A stretch of DNA of 64,000 nucleotides from Qipengyuania xiamenensis. GTDB lineage: Bacteria; Pseudomonadota; Alphaproteobacteria; Sphingomonadales; Sphingomonadaceae. Below the pieces are notes generated by a model. It was not told the origin of the DNA. It did no database searches and saw only the letters and a program-made list of their open reading frames with translations. The stretch covers positions 1,488,001 through 1,552,000 of the forward strand of contig NZ_JAIGNM010000001.1 in the NCBI RefSeq assembly GCF_019711495.1. The letters run 5' to 3'. A program made the translations under genes and the position numbers. Within the stretch, counting starts at the first letter, position 1. Each line of letters starts with the position of its first letter. Below, one piece after another: positions 1 through 12,962 of this stretch.

Positions 1-1787
1 AGGACGTGTGCGGGATCTTCGCCGTCGAGCTTGTCCAGCCATTTACGAGCCACCGCCCGCAAGCTTTCCGGCGCCATGCCCGACTTGTCGGTGAGTGCCC
101 GTTCGAGCTCCAGGGAAGCAGGTCGCTCGACGTTCCAGCTCAGGTTCTTCGGGTCGCGGGCCTTCAAATCGAGGAGCAACGCCTCGGCCCGCTCGTAATC
201 GGCCGTTGCCAGCGACGACCTTCCATCGTTCCAGTTCACCATCGCCCTCGACTGGAGGACGCCGATTGCGAAGACCTTCGTCATGGTGTTTTCGGGGTCC
301 TGCTCGATAAGCGTTTCCGCTTCAGCCGCCGCGTCATCGAGGTATTGCCGCGCTTTGCCCGTCTGTCCGCGGATCGAATGAAGCGAGCCCATGCTGCCCT
401 TGGCGAATAGGCCCATGCGGCGCGCTTCGGCATGATTGGGTTCTGCTTCCAGCGCTTCGTTATAGAGCGCTAGTTCGCGTTCACGGGTTTCCGTCGCAGC
501 CCGGAAGTCCCCGAGTACCTGATGGGTGCTCGAGACCCATGACAGGCCTTGCCCCCACTCGACGAGCCTCGATGCAGGCCTGCCTTCGGCCTCGGCCACT
601 CTCGCAACCGTCGCAACGCTTCTCTCGAACAGGTCCAGCGCATCCTCGTAGCGCGCCTCTTCATCGGCGAGCGTTCCGAGATTGGAGAGGGCGTAAGCCT
701 CCTCGAGCTGCCAAACGAGGTTCGAGCGGTCCTTGGCGGCGAGGCGGATCGAGATGTCGGCATACTGTCCCAATGCCTTCTTCGCTTCATCCATCTGGCC
801 GCGTTGCCAGGCGATGAGACCGACCCAGAACATGCTCTGCCCGTGGTTGAACATGCGTTCCGGGTCGTCGGGTTTACGGGCAAGGAGCTCGCTCGTCGTG
901 CGCGCCGCCTCACGAAAGGCAGGAAGCGCCTTGTCATTGTTGCCGCGAAGATTGTGCATTTCCGCGACGAGTTGCACGGCCCGGGCGCGGCGTCCGAGCT
1001 CTTCCGGGCTCAGGTCGTCGAGTTTCTGCCTTGCGTAATACTCCATGGCCCGGGCGCCGACACCATCGAGCACATCGAGACGTCCGACCGGCTCCAGTTC
1101 TTCCCGGAGGTCGGTGAGCATGTATTCGATCAACCCGTTCGCTTCGGCCCGCTCCTCGCGCGCGGTATCGCGTTGCTGCAGGGCGAACAGCGCAAGGCCG
1201 ATCGCCACGACCATTCCGACAAAGGAAGCCGCAGCCATTATCGCCAGCCTGCGATGGCGTTGGCGGGCCTGCCGGTCGACCAGCTCGTCGAGCCCGATCC
1301 CGGCCAGCCCGGCCACCAGCTTCTGGACGCCAAGCTTGCGACCGTCTTCTTCGGGCCGCAGGTCTGCCGCGATCGGCTCTGCCAGCTGCTCGGTCGGTGT
1401 GCCGTCCTCGTAATGGACGAGCAGCGGGGGCGGCATATTGTATGGCGGAGCGCCGTCGACCACGGCAGGAAACACCCTCGCATCGCCATTGACCCGCTTG
1501 AAGAGGTCGATTTCCTTGGCGATCCACGGGGAAATCGCCGAATGCGGCGAGCACAGGACGATCAGCGCATCGCTATTGGTGAGCGCGCTTTCAAGGGCGG
1601 CGCCGAGATCTTCGGATGCCGGCAGTTCCTCGCGGTCCTTGAAAATCGGGCGCAGGCCGTCTTCCAGGCCGGGCGCATCGATCCCGTCGGGCAGCTTGAA
1701 CTTTTCAAGCTGACCGTGGAGCCAGTTCGCGATCCGCTTGTCGCGGTGCGAATAGCTGATGAAAGCCTTGTAACGTCGTTCGGCCAA
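1..1787 (-). CDS. TIR domain-TM-TPR protein (3' end outside window)
   Basis: The reading frame is open from a TTG start at 1787 to the window edge, giving 595 codons with no stop seen. A strong GGAGGG Shine-Dalgarno lies five bases before this TTG, which decides the start. Residues 7-16 (KAFISYSHRD) open a TIR domain of about 130 residues. SPWIAKEI carries Glu92, placed like the catalytic glutamate of NAD-cleaving TIR enzymes. A single hydrophobic helix at about 183-205 follows, then a long helical region with repeated alanine/leucine patterns typical of tetratricopeptide repeats. This suggests a membrane-anchored protein with a cytosolic TIR head and a TPR region on the other side of the membrane; topology is inferred. 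TIR-TPR proteins may serve signalling or defence; NADase activity is inference. Nothing in the adjacent sequence shows a defence partner. Confidence 0.85.
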   Translation of the reverse strand, partial: MAERRYKAFISYSHRDKRIANWLHGQLEKFKLPDGIDAPGLEDGLRPIFKDREELPASEDLGAALESALTNSDALIVLCSPHSAISPWIAKEIDLFKRVNGDARVFPAVVDGAPPYNMPPPLLVHYEDGTPTEQLAEPIAADLRPEEDGRKLGVQKLVAGLAGIGLDELVDRQARQRHRRLAIMAAASFVGMVVAIGLALFALQQRDTAREERAEANGLIEYMLTDLREELEPVGRLDVLDGVGARAMEYYARQKLDDLSPEELGRRARAVQLVAEMHNLRGNNDKALPAFREAARTTSELLARKPDDPERMFNHGQSMFWVGLIAWQRGQMDEAKKALGQYADISIRLAAKDRSNLVWQLEEAYALSNLGTLADEEARYEDALDLFERSVATVARVAEAEGRPASRLVEWGQGLSWVSSTHQVLGDFRAATETRERELALYNEALEAEPNHAEARRMGLFAKGSMGSLHSIRGQTGKARQYLDDAAAEAETLIEQDPENTMTKVFAIGVLQSRAMVNWNDGRSSLATADYERAEALLLDLKARDPKNLSWNVERPASLELERALTDKSGMAPESLRAVARKWLDKLDGEDPAHV

Positions 1788-2301
1788 GTTGTCCCTCCGG
1801 ATGCGACCCCGGATACGACTCGGCAACCCACTGTTTTGCCGGAAGGATGTCCCAAACTTGCATGCAATGCAAACGAGGGCGGTCACAGGCCACGGAGGGG
1901 ATGGGCCAATTGCTCTTGCGCAAAACGCAACACACCCTGATGTTTTCTCACTTTCGTTCGCGAGCGAGCAACATTATTACAACCCCCACAGCCGACGCGG
2001 AGACGTCCCTCCCATTCTTCTCCCTCGGCACAGAGATGGCGACAGTCCCTTCCCCAAGTTGAACTGTCGTCGCCTTCCTCCGGGCCAGCGGGCCAGCCTT
2101 TCGAGCACTGTGGCCTCCTAGCACAGGGTTCGCTCCCCCGGAGGCGATATGGCAGCGAGTAGAGACGCGGCCGCCCACACACTCCTCTCCCCTCCCCCAA
2201 CGTGTCGGCGCCGCGTCTCGAACTCGCATGTCAGACCCGCGTGTAACCTTCGCAAAGTTGCACGCGTAAAACCTTGCGCAACAAGACAAGGAATAAAAAC
2301 G
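1788..2301. other. 514-bp gap with TTGC/GCAA palindromes
   Basis: No convincing gene is seen. The gap presumably holds the promoter of the TIR gene and that of the small ORF at 2302. It contains TTGCATGCAA at 1858-1867 (inside a longer TTGC/GCAA run to 1872) and two perfect copies of TTGCGCAA at 1916-1923 and 2274-2281. These are candidate operators only. Reading frames that cross the gap have neither a ribosome binding site nor a recognisable protein. Confidence 0.4.
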
Positions 2302-2385
2302 ATGACGACGATCTACGGCCGCATTGCGGTGATCATTCTTGCAACCGGTCTTTCCAGCGTGGTGCTTTCGCCCGCGCTCGTCTGA
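2302..2385 (+). CDS. Candidate 27-residue membrane peptide
   Basis: ATG at 2302 is preceded by AAGGAA about six bases upstream and opens a 27-codon frame ending in TGA. The product has a short polar start (MTTIYGR) followed by a hydrophobic stretch to the C-terminus (IAVIILATGLSSVV), so it could be a single-pass membrane peptide or a bare signal-like sequence. One of the two TTGCGCAA palindromes sits 20 bases upstream. I do not recognise a family. The ribosome binding site and hydrophobicity favour a real gene, but at this length chance cannot be excluded. Confidence 0.4.
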   Translation: MTTIYGRIAVIILATGLSSVVLSPALV

Positions 2386-2419
2386 GCCGACGCAACAGGC
2401 AGCCGGGCCGGCCCCGGGG

Positions 2420-3976
2420 CTAGTCCACTGTCCCGAGCCGCGTAGCCGCCTCGCGAAGTTCGCTCTTGAGCAACTTCCCGATGTGGCTGCGCGGCATCTC
2501 GTTTATGGGGTACAGGGCGCTCAGCCGCTGGGTCTTGCCCAGCCGCGCATTGACGGCTTCGCGGATCGCCTCCGGATCGCGCGCGCCCTCGCCCAGCTTC
2601 ACGAAGCCGACCGGCGTCTCGCCCCAGCGGCGCGATTCGACACCGATCACCGCGGCTTCGACCACGTCCGCCTCTTCGAGCAACGCGTTTTCCAGATCCA
2701 CCGGATAGATGTTGAAGCCACCCGAGATGATCATGTCCTTGGCGCGGCCGACCAGTTCGACAAAACCCTCCGCATCGAGACGGCCGATATCGCCCATGCG
2801 CTGCCAGACCTCGCCGGTATCGGGATCGGTCCAGTATCCTTCGCGCGTCTTTTCCGGCTGGTTCTTGTAGCCGGTCATCATCGTCTGGCTGCGCCCGACC
2901 AGGTTGCCCGGAGTACCAGCTGGGACGAGTCGGTCCTCGTCGTCGAGAACCTTGAGCTCGCTCCCGGGAGCCGGACGGCCCACGGTGTGCAGCTTGTCGG
3001 GGAACTTGTGCGCCTCGAGCAGGCAGACGACCCCGCCTTCGGTCATCGAATAGATCTCGATCAGTGCACCGGGCATCCGCTCCAGAACCTCGCGCTTCAG
3101 CTCGGCCGAAAATGGCGCTGAGGTGCAGTACTTCAGCTGCAGTGAGGAAAGGTCGAACTCGTCGAAGCGCGGTTCGTCCATCAGCCGCTGATACTGGACG
3201 GGAACGAGCATGGTGATGGTGGTGCGATCGTCCTGCGCGAAGTCGAGCCAGCGCACGCAATCGAACTTGCCCATCACGCGCACCGTTCCGCCTGCCAACA
3301 GCGCGGGCAGGAAGGCGACCATGGTGGTGTTCGAATAGAGCGGGGTGGACGCGAGGCTGCGGACCTCAAGTCCGTTCTCCAGCCAGCTGCCCGCCGTCGC
3401 CGCGAATTGACGCCAGCGCATCTGGTGCGAATGGACGATCCCCTTGGGCGTGCCGGTGGTTCCGGAGGAATAGATGATGTTGAACGGATCGGATTTCGCA
3501 TGTTCGACTGCCGGAGCCTTCGTGCCCTCCGATGCCATCCAGCCGTCCAGTTCCTCGTCCAGAACGATCTTGGTCATGCCGGGGAAACAGTCATCGCCGA
3601 GTTCAGCCAGCTTCGCCCGGTCGATGAATATGTGCTTGGCGCCGGAATCGCGGGCCATGCCGGAAAGCTGGTCGGCGCTGGCGCTGGTGGTGAGCGGTGC
3701 AGCCACTCCTCCTGCGCGTACGGCGGCGAGGAAGACGAGCGCATAGGGCACGCTCGAAAGCCCAAGAATGGCTACCGACTGCCCATGCTCCAGCCCGTCT
3801 TCGAGTAGCCGCGCGGCAATCCGTTCGACCCGGTCGCCAAGCTCGGCCCAGCTGAGCGTGACGCTTTCGTCGCGTAGCGCAGGCTTGTCACCCAGCCTCG
3901 CGGCATTGTCGGCGATTGTTTGCGAAAAGGAGCCGAAGGTCTGCTCGAGTGCGGTGCGGTGCTGTGTCTCTCCCAT
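2420..3976 (-). CDS. AMP-forming acyl-CoA synthetase / CoA ligase
   Basis: This 518-residue enzyme of the ANL superfamily should activate a carboxylic acid via an acyl-adenylate and transfer it to CoA in the cytosol. The phosphate-binding loop YSSGTTGTPKG is at 169-179. The Y-x-M-TE adenine motif (IYSMTEGG), the MGDIG motif, the hinge VGRAKDMIISGGFNIYP and the C-terminal catalytic lysine in PRSHIGKLLKSE are all present, so the enzyme appears intact. An in-frame start nine bases upstream is possible, but MGETQ fits the family better. The substrate cannot be read from sequence; medium- or long-chain fatty acid or an aromatic acid are all possible. It is followed on the same strand, upstream in the DNA, by sdaA with a 36-bp gap, so co-transcription is possible. 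Confidence 0.88.
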   Translation of the reverse strand: MGETQHRTALEQTFGSFSQTIADNAARLGDKPALRDESVTLSWAELGDRVERIAARLLEDGLEHGQSVAILGLSSVPYALVFLAAVRAGGVAAPLTTSASADQLSGMARDSGAKHIFIDRAKLAELGDDCFPGMTKIVLDEELDGWMASEGTKAPAVEHAKSDPFNIIYSSGTTGTPKGIVHSHQMRWRQFAATAGSWLENGLEVRSLASTPLYSNTTMVAFLPALLAGGTVRVMGKFDCVRWLDFAQDDRTTITMLVPVQYQRLMDEPRFDEFDLSSLQLKYCTSAPFSAELKREVLERMPGALIEIYSMTEGGVVCLLEAHKFPDKLHTVGRPAPGSELKVLDDEDRLVPAGTPGNLVGRSQTMMTGYKNQPEKTREGYWTDPDTGEVWQRMGDIGRLDAEGFVELVGRAKDMIISGGFNIYPVDLENALLEEADVVEAAVIGVESRRWGETPVGFVKLGEGARDPEAIREAVNARLGKTQRLSALYPINEMPRSHIGKLLKSELREAATRLGTVD

Positions 3977-4012
3977 GGCGCGCACCCTATCGACGGTTGC
4001 GCGCGTGTCGAG

Positions 4013-5398
<1,386 letters not shown>

Positions 5399-5475
5399 GG
5401 CCCTTGGATGCGCTTCCGGCACCCTAAAATCAACCGGTTTCAGATGAAACTTCCCGCTCTTTTCCCTGTGGGTAA

Positions 5476-8055
<2,580 letters not shown>

Positions 8056-8088
8056 TCTGCCAGCACACCGCGAATAGGGGGGAGCGGG

Positions 8089-9162
8089 ATGGAACACATC
8101 GGCAAGACACGGGTCGAGCAGGGCGGTTTCCTGCTCTTCCTCGCGCTGGTCACCGTGGCCGCGCTGGTCGTGGTGCTGCCCTTCCTCAACCCGCTGCTGT
8201 GGGCGAGCCTTGCGGCCATCATGTTCCAGCCGCTGTTCCGCTGGTTCCAGTCCAAGCGACCCGGCAAGGACACGCAGGCCGCCGCGATTACGCTGCTGGT
8301 GATCTTCGTCGCGGTCATCATTCCGACGCTGTGGATCGGCAGCGCGGTGGTCAGCGAGGCCGCGCGTCTCGTGGTCGCCTTCCAGAACGGCAATATCGAT
8401 GTCGCGGACTGGTTCGAGCAGGTCTTCAGCATCCTGCCCGCCGGCATCCAGGAAAGCCTTACCGAAAGCGGAATGGGCGATTTCGGCGACCTGATGGCCC
8501 GCGCACAAGCATTCCTGCAGGCCAGTCTCGGCCTGATCGCGCAGCAGGCAATCGCGATCGGCGGAAGCATTTTCGGCTTCGTCCTCGCCTTCGCCATCGG
8601 GCTCTACGTCAGCTTCTTCCTGATTCGTGACGGCCGGAGGATTGGCGAGACCGTCCTCCATGCCCTGCCGATGGAGCGCGGCGTCGCCGACCGGCTGGCC
8701 GAACGTTTCATCGGGATCGTGCGCGCGACCATCAAGGGATCGGTCGTCGTGGGCCTCGTGCAGGGTGCGCTCGGCGCGATCACCTTCTGGATCGTCAGCA
8801 TCCCCTCGGTCCTGCTGCTCGGCGTGATCATGGCAATCGCCTCGCTGCTGCCGGCAGTCGGTCCGGCAATCGTCTGGGGTCCGGCAGCGCTTTACCTGCT
8901 GGCGACTGGCGCGATCTGGGAAGGCGTGGTCGTGCTCGTTTCGGGCGTCGCGCTGATCGGCATGGCGGACAACATTCTTCGCCCCATCCTGGTCGGCCGC
9001 GACACCGGCATTCCCGACTGGCTGATCCTCGTCACGACACTTGGCGGAATAGCCCTGATGGGCCTGTCAGGGATCGTGGTCGGCCCGTTGATTGCCGGCC
9101 TGTTCATTGCCGGGTGGAGCATCCTTGCCGAGCAGCGCGACGAGGCAGAGGCAACCGCCTAG
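8089..9162 (+). CDS. AI-2E family transporter (PerM/TqsA-like permease)
   Basis: A 357-residue inner-membrane protein with about eight hydrophobic segments in the family's order: two near the N-terminus (LLFLALVTVAALVVVLPFLN and the following PLLWASLAAIMF segment), a soluble central stretch containing the amphipathic region around 105-150, and a cluster of helices at the C-terminus with the conserved GxxxPDWLILVTTLGG and SGIVVGPLIAGLF signatures. Some relatives export autoinducer-2, others act as ion or sodium/proton transporters, so the substrate is unknown. A GGGGGGAG ribosome binding site is clear before ATG 8089. It lies 33 bp after gyrB and may be co-transcribed. Its 3' end overlaps the convergent gene by four bases. 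Confidence 0.9.
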   Translation: MEHIGKTRVEQGGFLLFLALVTVAALVVVLPFLNPLLWASLAAIMFQPLFRWFQSKRPGKDTQAAAITLLVIFVAVIIPTLWIGSAVVSEAARLVVAFQNGNIDVADWFEQVFSILPAGIQESLTESGMGDFGDLMARAQAFLQASLGLIAQQAIAIGGSIFGFVLAFAIGLYVSFFLIRDGRRIGETVLHALPMERGVADRLAERFIGIVRATIKGSVVVGLVQGALGAITFWIVSIPSVLLLGVIMAIASLLPAVGPAIVWGPAALYLLATGAIWEGVVVLVSGVALIGMADNILRPILVGRDTGIPDWLILVTTLGGIALMGLSGIVVGPLIAGLFIAGWSILAEQRDEAEATA

Positions 9163-9686
9163 TCGATGACTTCGGCACCCAGTCGCGGGTTCAGGCCCGT
9201 GATGTAGTTCAGCCACTTCTTCGGGCGCCGCATCATCTTTTCCGGATAGACCACCTCGAGGCCGACGATCTTGCCGATCTCGCCGACGAAGTGGATGCAG
9301 TTGCGCGTCTCGAGGTCGTAATACTTGCCCGGCGCATTGCGCCACGCCTCCACCAGCGCACGAACCTCACGGTACTTTTCATCGGTCATCGTGATGGTGA
9401 AGTGGCGATTGGTCTTGGTCAGCCACTTTTCCTTTTCGACGAGGATCGTGTGCTCGACCGGGCCGTTGAGCACCGCCAGCGTCGTCCTTTTGGCGGAAAA
9501 CCCGAAGTTCTCCTTCACCACGGTGCCGTCTTCCAGCGTCCCTTCCATCGACACGAAGGCATGCGGATAGCGACCGGCGATCACCGAGCCGTTGAACGAG
9601 TGGAAGGTAATGTCGACCGCTGCCGCAGCGAGCGAGGACCAGCCGAGCGCGACGAGGAGGGCGAAAGTACGGAAGATGCGAACCAT
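9159..9686 (-). CDS. Exported protein with LRAT/permuted NlpC-like His and Cys motifs
   Basis: The 175-residue product begins with a classic signal peptide (residues 1-23, ending in an alanine run). After cleavage the domain contains His42 in RYPHAF and a downstream NCIHFVGEIG motif with Cys130. His first and Cys in an NC-x-HF context last is the order seen in permuted NlpC/P60 (LRAT-like, YiiX-like) thiol hydrolases. I infer a periplasmic papain-like amidase or acyltransferase; the family assignment is mine and not certain. The gene is monocistronic, convergent with the AI-2E permease and 53 bp from the putA stop. Confidence 0.75.
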   Translation of the reverse strand: MVRIFRTFALLVALGWSSLAAAAVDITFHSFNGSVIAGRYPHAFVSMEGTLEDGTVVKENFGFSAKRTTLAVLNGPVEHTILVEKEKWLTKTNRHFTITMTDEKYREVRALVEAWRNAPGKYYDLETRNCIHFVGEIGKIVGLEVVYPEKMMRRPKKWLNYITGLNPRLGAEVID

Positions 9687-9739
9687 TGCGCGGGCTTAGG
9701 GCAGGCCCGCGGGGATTCGCAACCGGTGTCGTACTCGGC

Positions 9740-12700
9740 TCAGCTTGCCAGGAGCGTCGCGTTGCCGCCTGCCGCAGTCGTATCGATGCACACCACGCGT
9801 TCGGTGGCGAAACGGGCTACATAATGCGGACCGCCCGCCTTGGGACCGGTACCCGAGAGACCCTCGCCGCCGAACGGCTGGCTTTCGACGACCGCACCGA
9901 TCTGGTTGCGGTTGACGTAGAAATTGCCGACCTTCGCCCGCGCTTCGATATAGGCGCGCATGTCGTCGTTGCGGCTGTGCAGGCCCAGTGTCAGGCCGTA
10001 TCCGGTGGCGTTTATCTCTTCCATGACCCGGTCGATTTCCGAAGCGCGATAGCGGACCACGTGAAGCACGGGTCCGAAGTTTTCGCGCTTCAGGTCGAGG
10101 ATGGAATCGAGCTCGATAATCGTCGGGGCCACATAACAGCCCTTCGACGATCCGCGATGCAGCTTGCGGCGCCAGACCTGCGCACCGCCGGTCTTGCGAC
10201 GGGCGACATGGCGTTCGAGCGCGGCCTTCGCATCGGGGTCGATCACAGGTCCGACATCGGTCGACAGCTCTTCCGGATCGCCGATGGTCAGCGCTTCGAA
10301 GGCGCCGCGGATCATCGCCAGCATCTCGTCATAGACGTCGTCCTGGATGTGCAGGACGCGCAATGCTGAACAGCGCTGGCCCGCGCTCTGGAAAGCGGAG
10401 GCCACGACGTCGCGGGTCACCTGTTCGGGCAGCGCGGTCGAGTCGACGATCATCGCGTTCTGCCCGCCGGTCTCCGCGATGAAGGTGGCAATCGGGCCAT
10501 CGCGTCCCGCGAGGCTGCGATTGATCGCCTGCGCGGTCTGGGTCGAGCCGGTGAACGCCACGCCTGCGATGCGCGGGTCGGAAGTGATCATCTCGCCAAC
10601 GTCGCCTGCACCGGGCAGGAGCTGGAAGGCGTCTTCGGGAATGCCAGCTTCATGGCAGAGGCGCACGGCGAGGGCAGCGATCAGCGGCGTCTGCTCGGCG
10701 GGCTTGGCGACCACGGTGTTTCCGGCGGCAAGCGCGGCAGCCGGCGGGCCGATGAAGATCGCGAGCGGGAAGTTCCATGGCGAGATGCATGCGAATACGC
10801 CGCGGCCTGCAAGGCTCAGGCGGTTTTCCTCGCCGGTCGGGCCGGGAAGCGGGATGGGCGCCGCGAACAACCGGCGCGCCTCACCGGCATAGTAGCGCAG
10901 GAAGTCGACCGCTTCGCGCAGCTCGAGCACTGCGTCCTGCAGCGTCTTGCCTGCCTCGCGCTGGCAAAGCGAAAGGAATTCGTCGGTGTGATCCTCGAAC
11001 AGGTCGGCGGCAGCTTCGAGCAGCAGCGCGCGCTTCTCCCCGCCCAGCGCATTCCAGCCCGGCTGGATGGATTCGGCGCGGCTGATCGCTTCCTCGACCT
11101 CGAAATCGAGCGCGTCGCGGCGCGTACCCACCTGCGCGGTAAGATCGTGCGGCTTGTTGATCGGAGCCATCTCGCCTTCGGCCGACGACATGAATGTCGG
11201 CTCCGCCACCCACTGCTTCGCTTCGAGCGCCTCGAGCCGCTCCATCAGCGGCTCCCTGACCAGCGGATCGGACAGGTCGATGCCAGCCGAATTGGCGCGG
11301 CGACCGAAGATGTCGGTCGGCAGCGGGATCGCCGGATTGCGATAGGGCTCCAGCACCTGCATGTCGGCGACGGGGCAGGTGGTGAGCTCCTCGACCGGCA
11401 CTTCGGCATCGGCCATGCGGTTCACGAAGCTCGAATTCGCGCCGTTCTCCAGCAGGCGGCGCACGAGATAGGCGAGCAGGTCCTTGTGCGTGCCGGTCGG
11501 CGCATAAATGCGCACATTGGTGCGGCGATTGCCTTCGACCTGGGCCAGCGCGCCGTAAATGTCCTCGCCCATTCCGTGCAGGCGCTGGAACTCGAACGGC
11601 TTCGCACCCGCCAGCGCCTTGATCGCGCCGATCGTATAGGCATTGTGCGTGGCAAAGGCCGGGTAGATCACGTCGTCGGCCGCCAGCATCTTTTCCGCGC
11701 AGGCGAGGTAGCTGACGTCGGTCGCAAGCTTGCGGGTGAACACCGGATAGTCGGTATAGCCGCCCACCTGGCTGAGCTTGATCTCGGTATCCCAGTAAGC
11801 GCCCTTCACCAGACGGACGAAGAACTTGCGGTCGTATTTGCGGGCAAGCCGCGCGACCCATTCGCACATCGGGACGCCGCGCTTCTGGTACGCCTGGATC
11901 GCAAGGCCGAAACCTTCCCACCGGCTGCCGTCTTCGCGGGTAAAGAGCGTATCGTCGCGGGCAAGCGCCTCGATGATGTCCATCGACAGCTCCAGCCGGT
12001 CGGCTTCTTCCGCGTCGATAGTGAAATGGATGTTCGCATCGCGCGCCTTTGCGGCGAGATCGCGCAGCACCGGCAGCAGGTCGACGATCGCCTTGTCGGC
12101 ATGGAGGAATGTGTATTTCGGATGCAGCGCGGAAAGCTTCACCGAAATGCCCGGGCTGGTCGAGACCTTGCCGGTGGCTTCGCGCGAAAGGCGCTCGATC
12201 GCGCGTTCGTACGCCTGGCGATAGCGCTCTGCATTCTCATAGGTCATCGCCGCTTCGCCGAGCATGTCGAAGCTGTGGGTCAAGCCCTTGGCACGTTCGG
12301 GTGCCGCGCGCTTGAGGCTTTCGTTGATCGTGCGCCCGTAGACGAACTGTCCGCCGAGAATGCGCATCGCCTGCAGGGTCGCCTTGCGGATGACCGGTTC
12401 GCCCAGCCGGTTCACGGCACGCTTGAGCGTGGTGCCCATGCCCCTTTGCGCCTCTTCGGGCCGTTCGAGAACTTCGCCCGTCAGCATAAGCGAGAAGGTC
12501 GCGGCGTTGACGAAGGTGGAGGAGCTTTCGCCCATGTGCTCCGCCCAGTCGATATCGCCGATCTTGTCGCGGATCAGCGCGTCGGCAGTCGGCGCGTCGG
12601 GCACGCGCAGCAGCGCTTCGGCAAGGCACATCAGCGCCACGCCTTCTTCGGTGGCGAGCCCATACTGGTGGAGGAATGCATCGATGCCGGAAGCCTTCCG

Positions 12701-12877
12701 GCGACGCGCGCCTTCGATCAGCTTGGCTGCAAGGCCGGCGGCCTCGTCATGTTTCGCAGCGGCGTTCGCGGCCTGCGCCATCCGCTCGGCGACACAGGCA
12801 TTTTCCTCGGCCTTGTAGGCCTCGCGCAGGGTCTGGCGGGAAATGGGGGTAAGGCGAACAGGATCGTGCAGGGCCAT
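9740..12877 (-). CDS. putA: Bifunctional proline dehydrogenase / delta-1-pyrroline-5-carboxylate dehydrogenase
   Basis: PutA oxidises proline to glutamate in two steps, with FAD delivering electrons to the quinone pool and NAD+ used in the second step. At 1045 residues it belongs to the short type that lacks the N-terminal ribbon-helix-helix DNA-binding domain of E. coli PutA, so it should not regulate its own transcription. The PRODH barrel occupies about residues 70-480 (GISVKLSALHPKY, FVRLVKGAYWDTEIK, YPAFATHNAYTIGAI). The aldehyde dehydrogenase domain follows, with catalytic Glu in IAETGGQNAM (about 802) and Cys in SAGQRCSALR (about 834). The MALHDP start at 12877 is chosen because upstream codons show no family similarity. 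It lies 85 bp after glpD on the same strand. Confidence 0.97.
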   Translation of the reverse strand: MALHDPVRLTPISRQTLREAYKAEENACVAERMAQAANAAAKHDEAAGLAAKLIEGARRRKASGIDAFLHQYGLATEEGVALMCLAEALLRVPDAPTADALIRDKIGDIDWAEHMGESSSTFVNAATFSLMLTGEVLERPEEAQRGMGTTLKRAVNRLGEPVIRKATLQAMRILGGQFVYGRTINESLKRAAPERAKGLTHSFDMLGEAAMTYENAERYRQAYERAIERLSREATGKVSTSPGISVKLSALHPKYTFLHADKAIVDLLPVLRDLAAKARDANIHFTIDAEEADRLELSMDIIEALARDDTLFTREDGSRWEGFGLAIQAYQKRGVPMCEWVARLARKYDRKFFVRLVKGAYWDTEIKLSQVGGYTDYPVFTRKLATDVSYLACAEKMLAADDVIYPAFATHNAYTIGAIKALAGAKPFEFQRLHGMGEDIYGALAQVEGNRRTNVRIYAPTGTHKDLLAYLVRRLLENGANSSFVNRMADAEVPVEELTTCPVADMQVLEPYRNPAIPLPTDIFGRRANSAGIDLSDPLVREPLMERLEALEAKQWVAEPTFMSSAEGEMAPINKPHDLTAQVGTRRDALDFEVEEAISRAESIQPGWNALGGEKRALLLEAAADLFEDHTDEFLSLCQREAGKTLQDAVLELREAVDFLRYYAGEARRLFAAPIPLPGPTGEENRLSLAGRGVFACISPWNFPLAIFIGPPAAALAAGNTVVAKPAEQTPLIAALAVRLCHEAGIPEDAFQLLPGAGDVGEMITSDPRIAGVAFTGSTQTAQAINRSLAGRDGPIATFIAETGGQNAMIVDSTALPEQVTRDVVASAFQSAGQRCSALRVLHIQDDVYDEMLAMIRGAFEALTIGDPEELSTDVGPVIDPDAKAALERHVARRKTGGAQVWRRKLHRGSSKGCYVAPTIIELDSILDLKRENFGPVLHVVRYRASEIDRVMEEINATGYGLTLGLHSRNDDMRAYIEARAKVGNFYVNRNQIGAVVESQPFGGEGLSGTGPKAGGPHYVARFATERVVCIDTTAAGGNATLLAS

Positions 12878-12962
12878 GCGACTCCGAGCAGCTAGAATTG
12901 AACTGCCCGCCACTTGGACCCGAAGCCGGGCGCTTTCAAGCTTTGTGAACGCCGGGCCGACC

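Noticed and set aside
2149..2385. Longer frame over the 27-residue peptide
   Set aside because: The longer N-terminus lacks a ribosome binding site and looks like random GC-rich translation; only the 2302 start has AAGGAA.
10652..12895. Open frame of about 750 codons antisense to putA
   Set aside because: Shadow of PutA codons; no recognisable protein.
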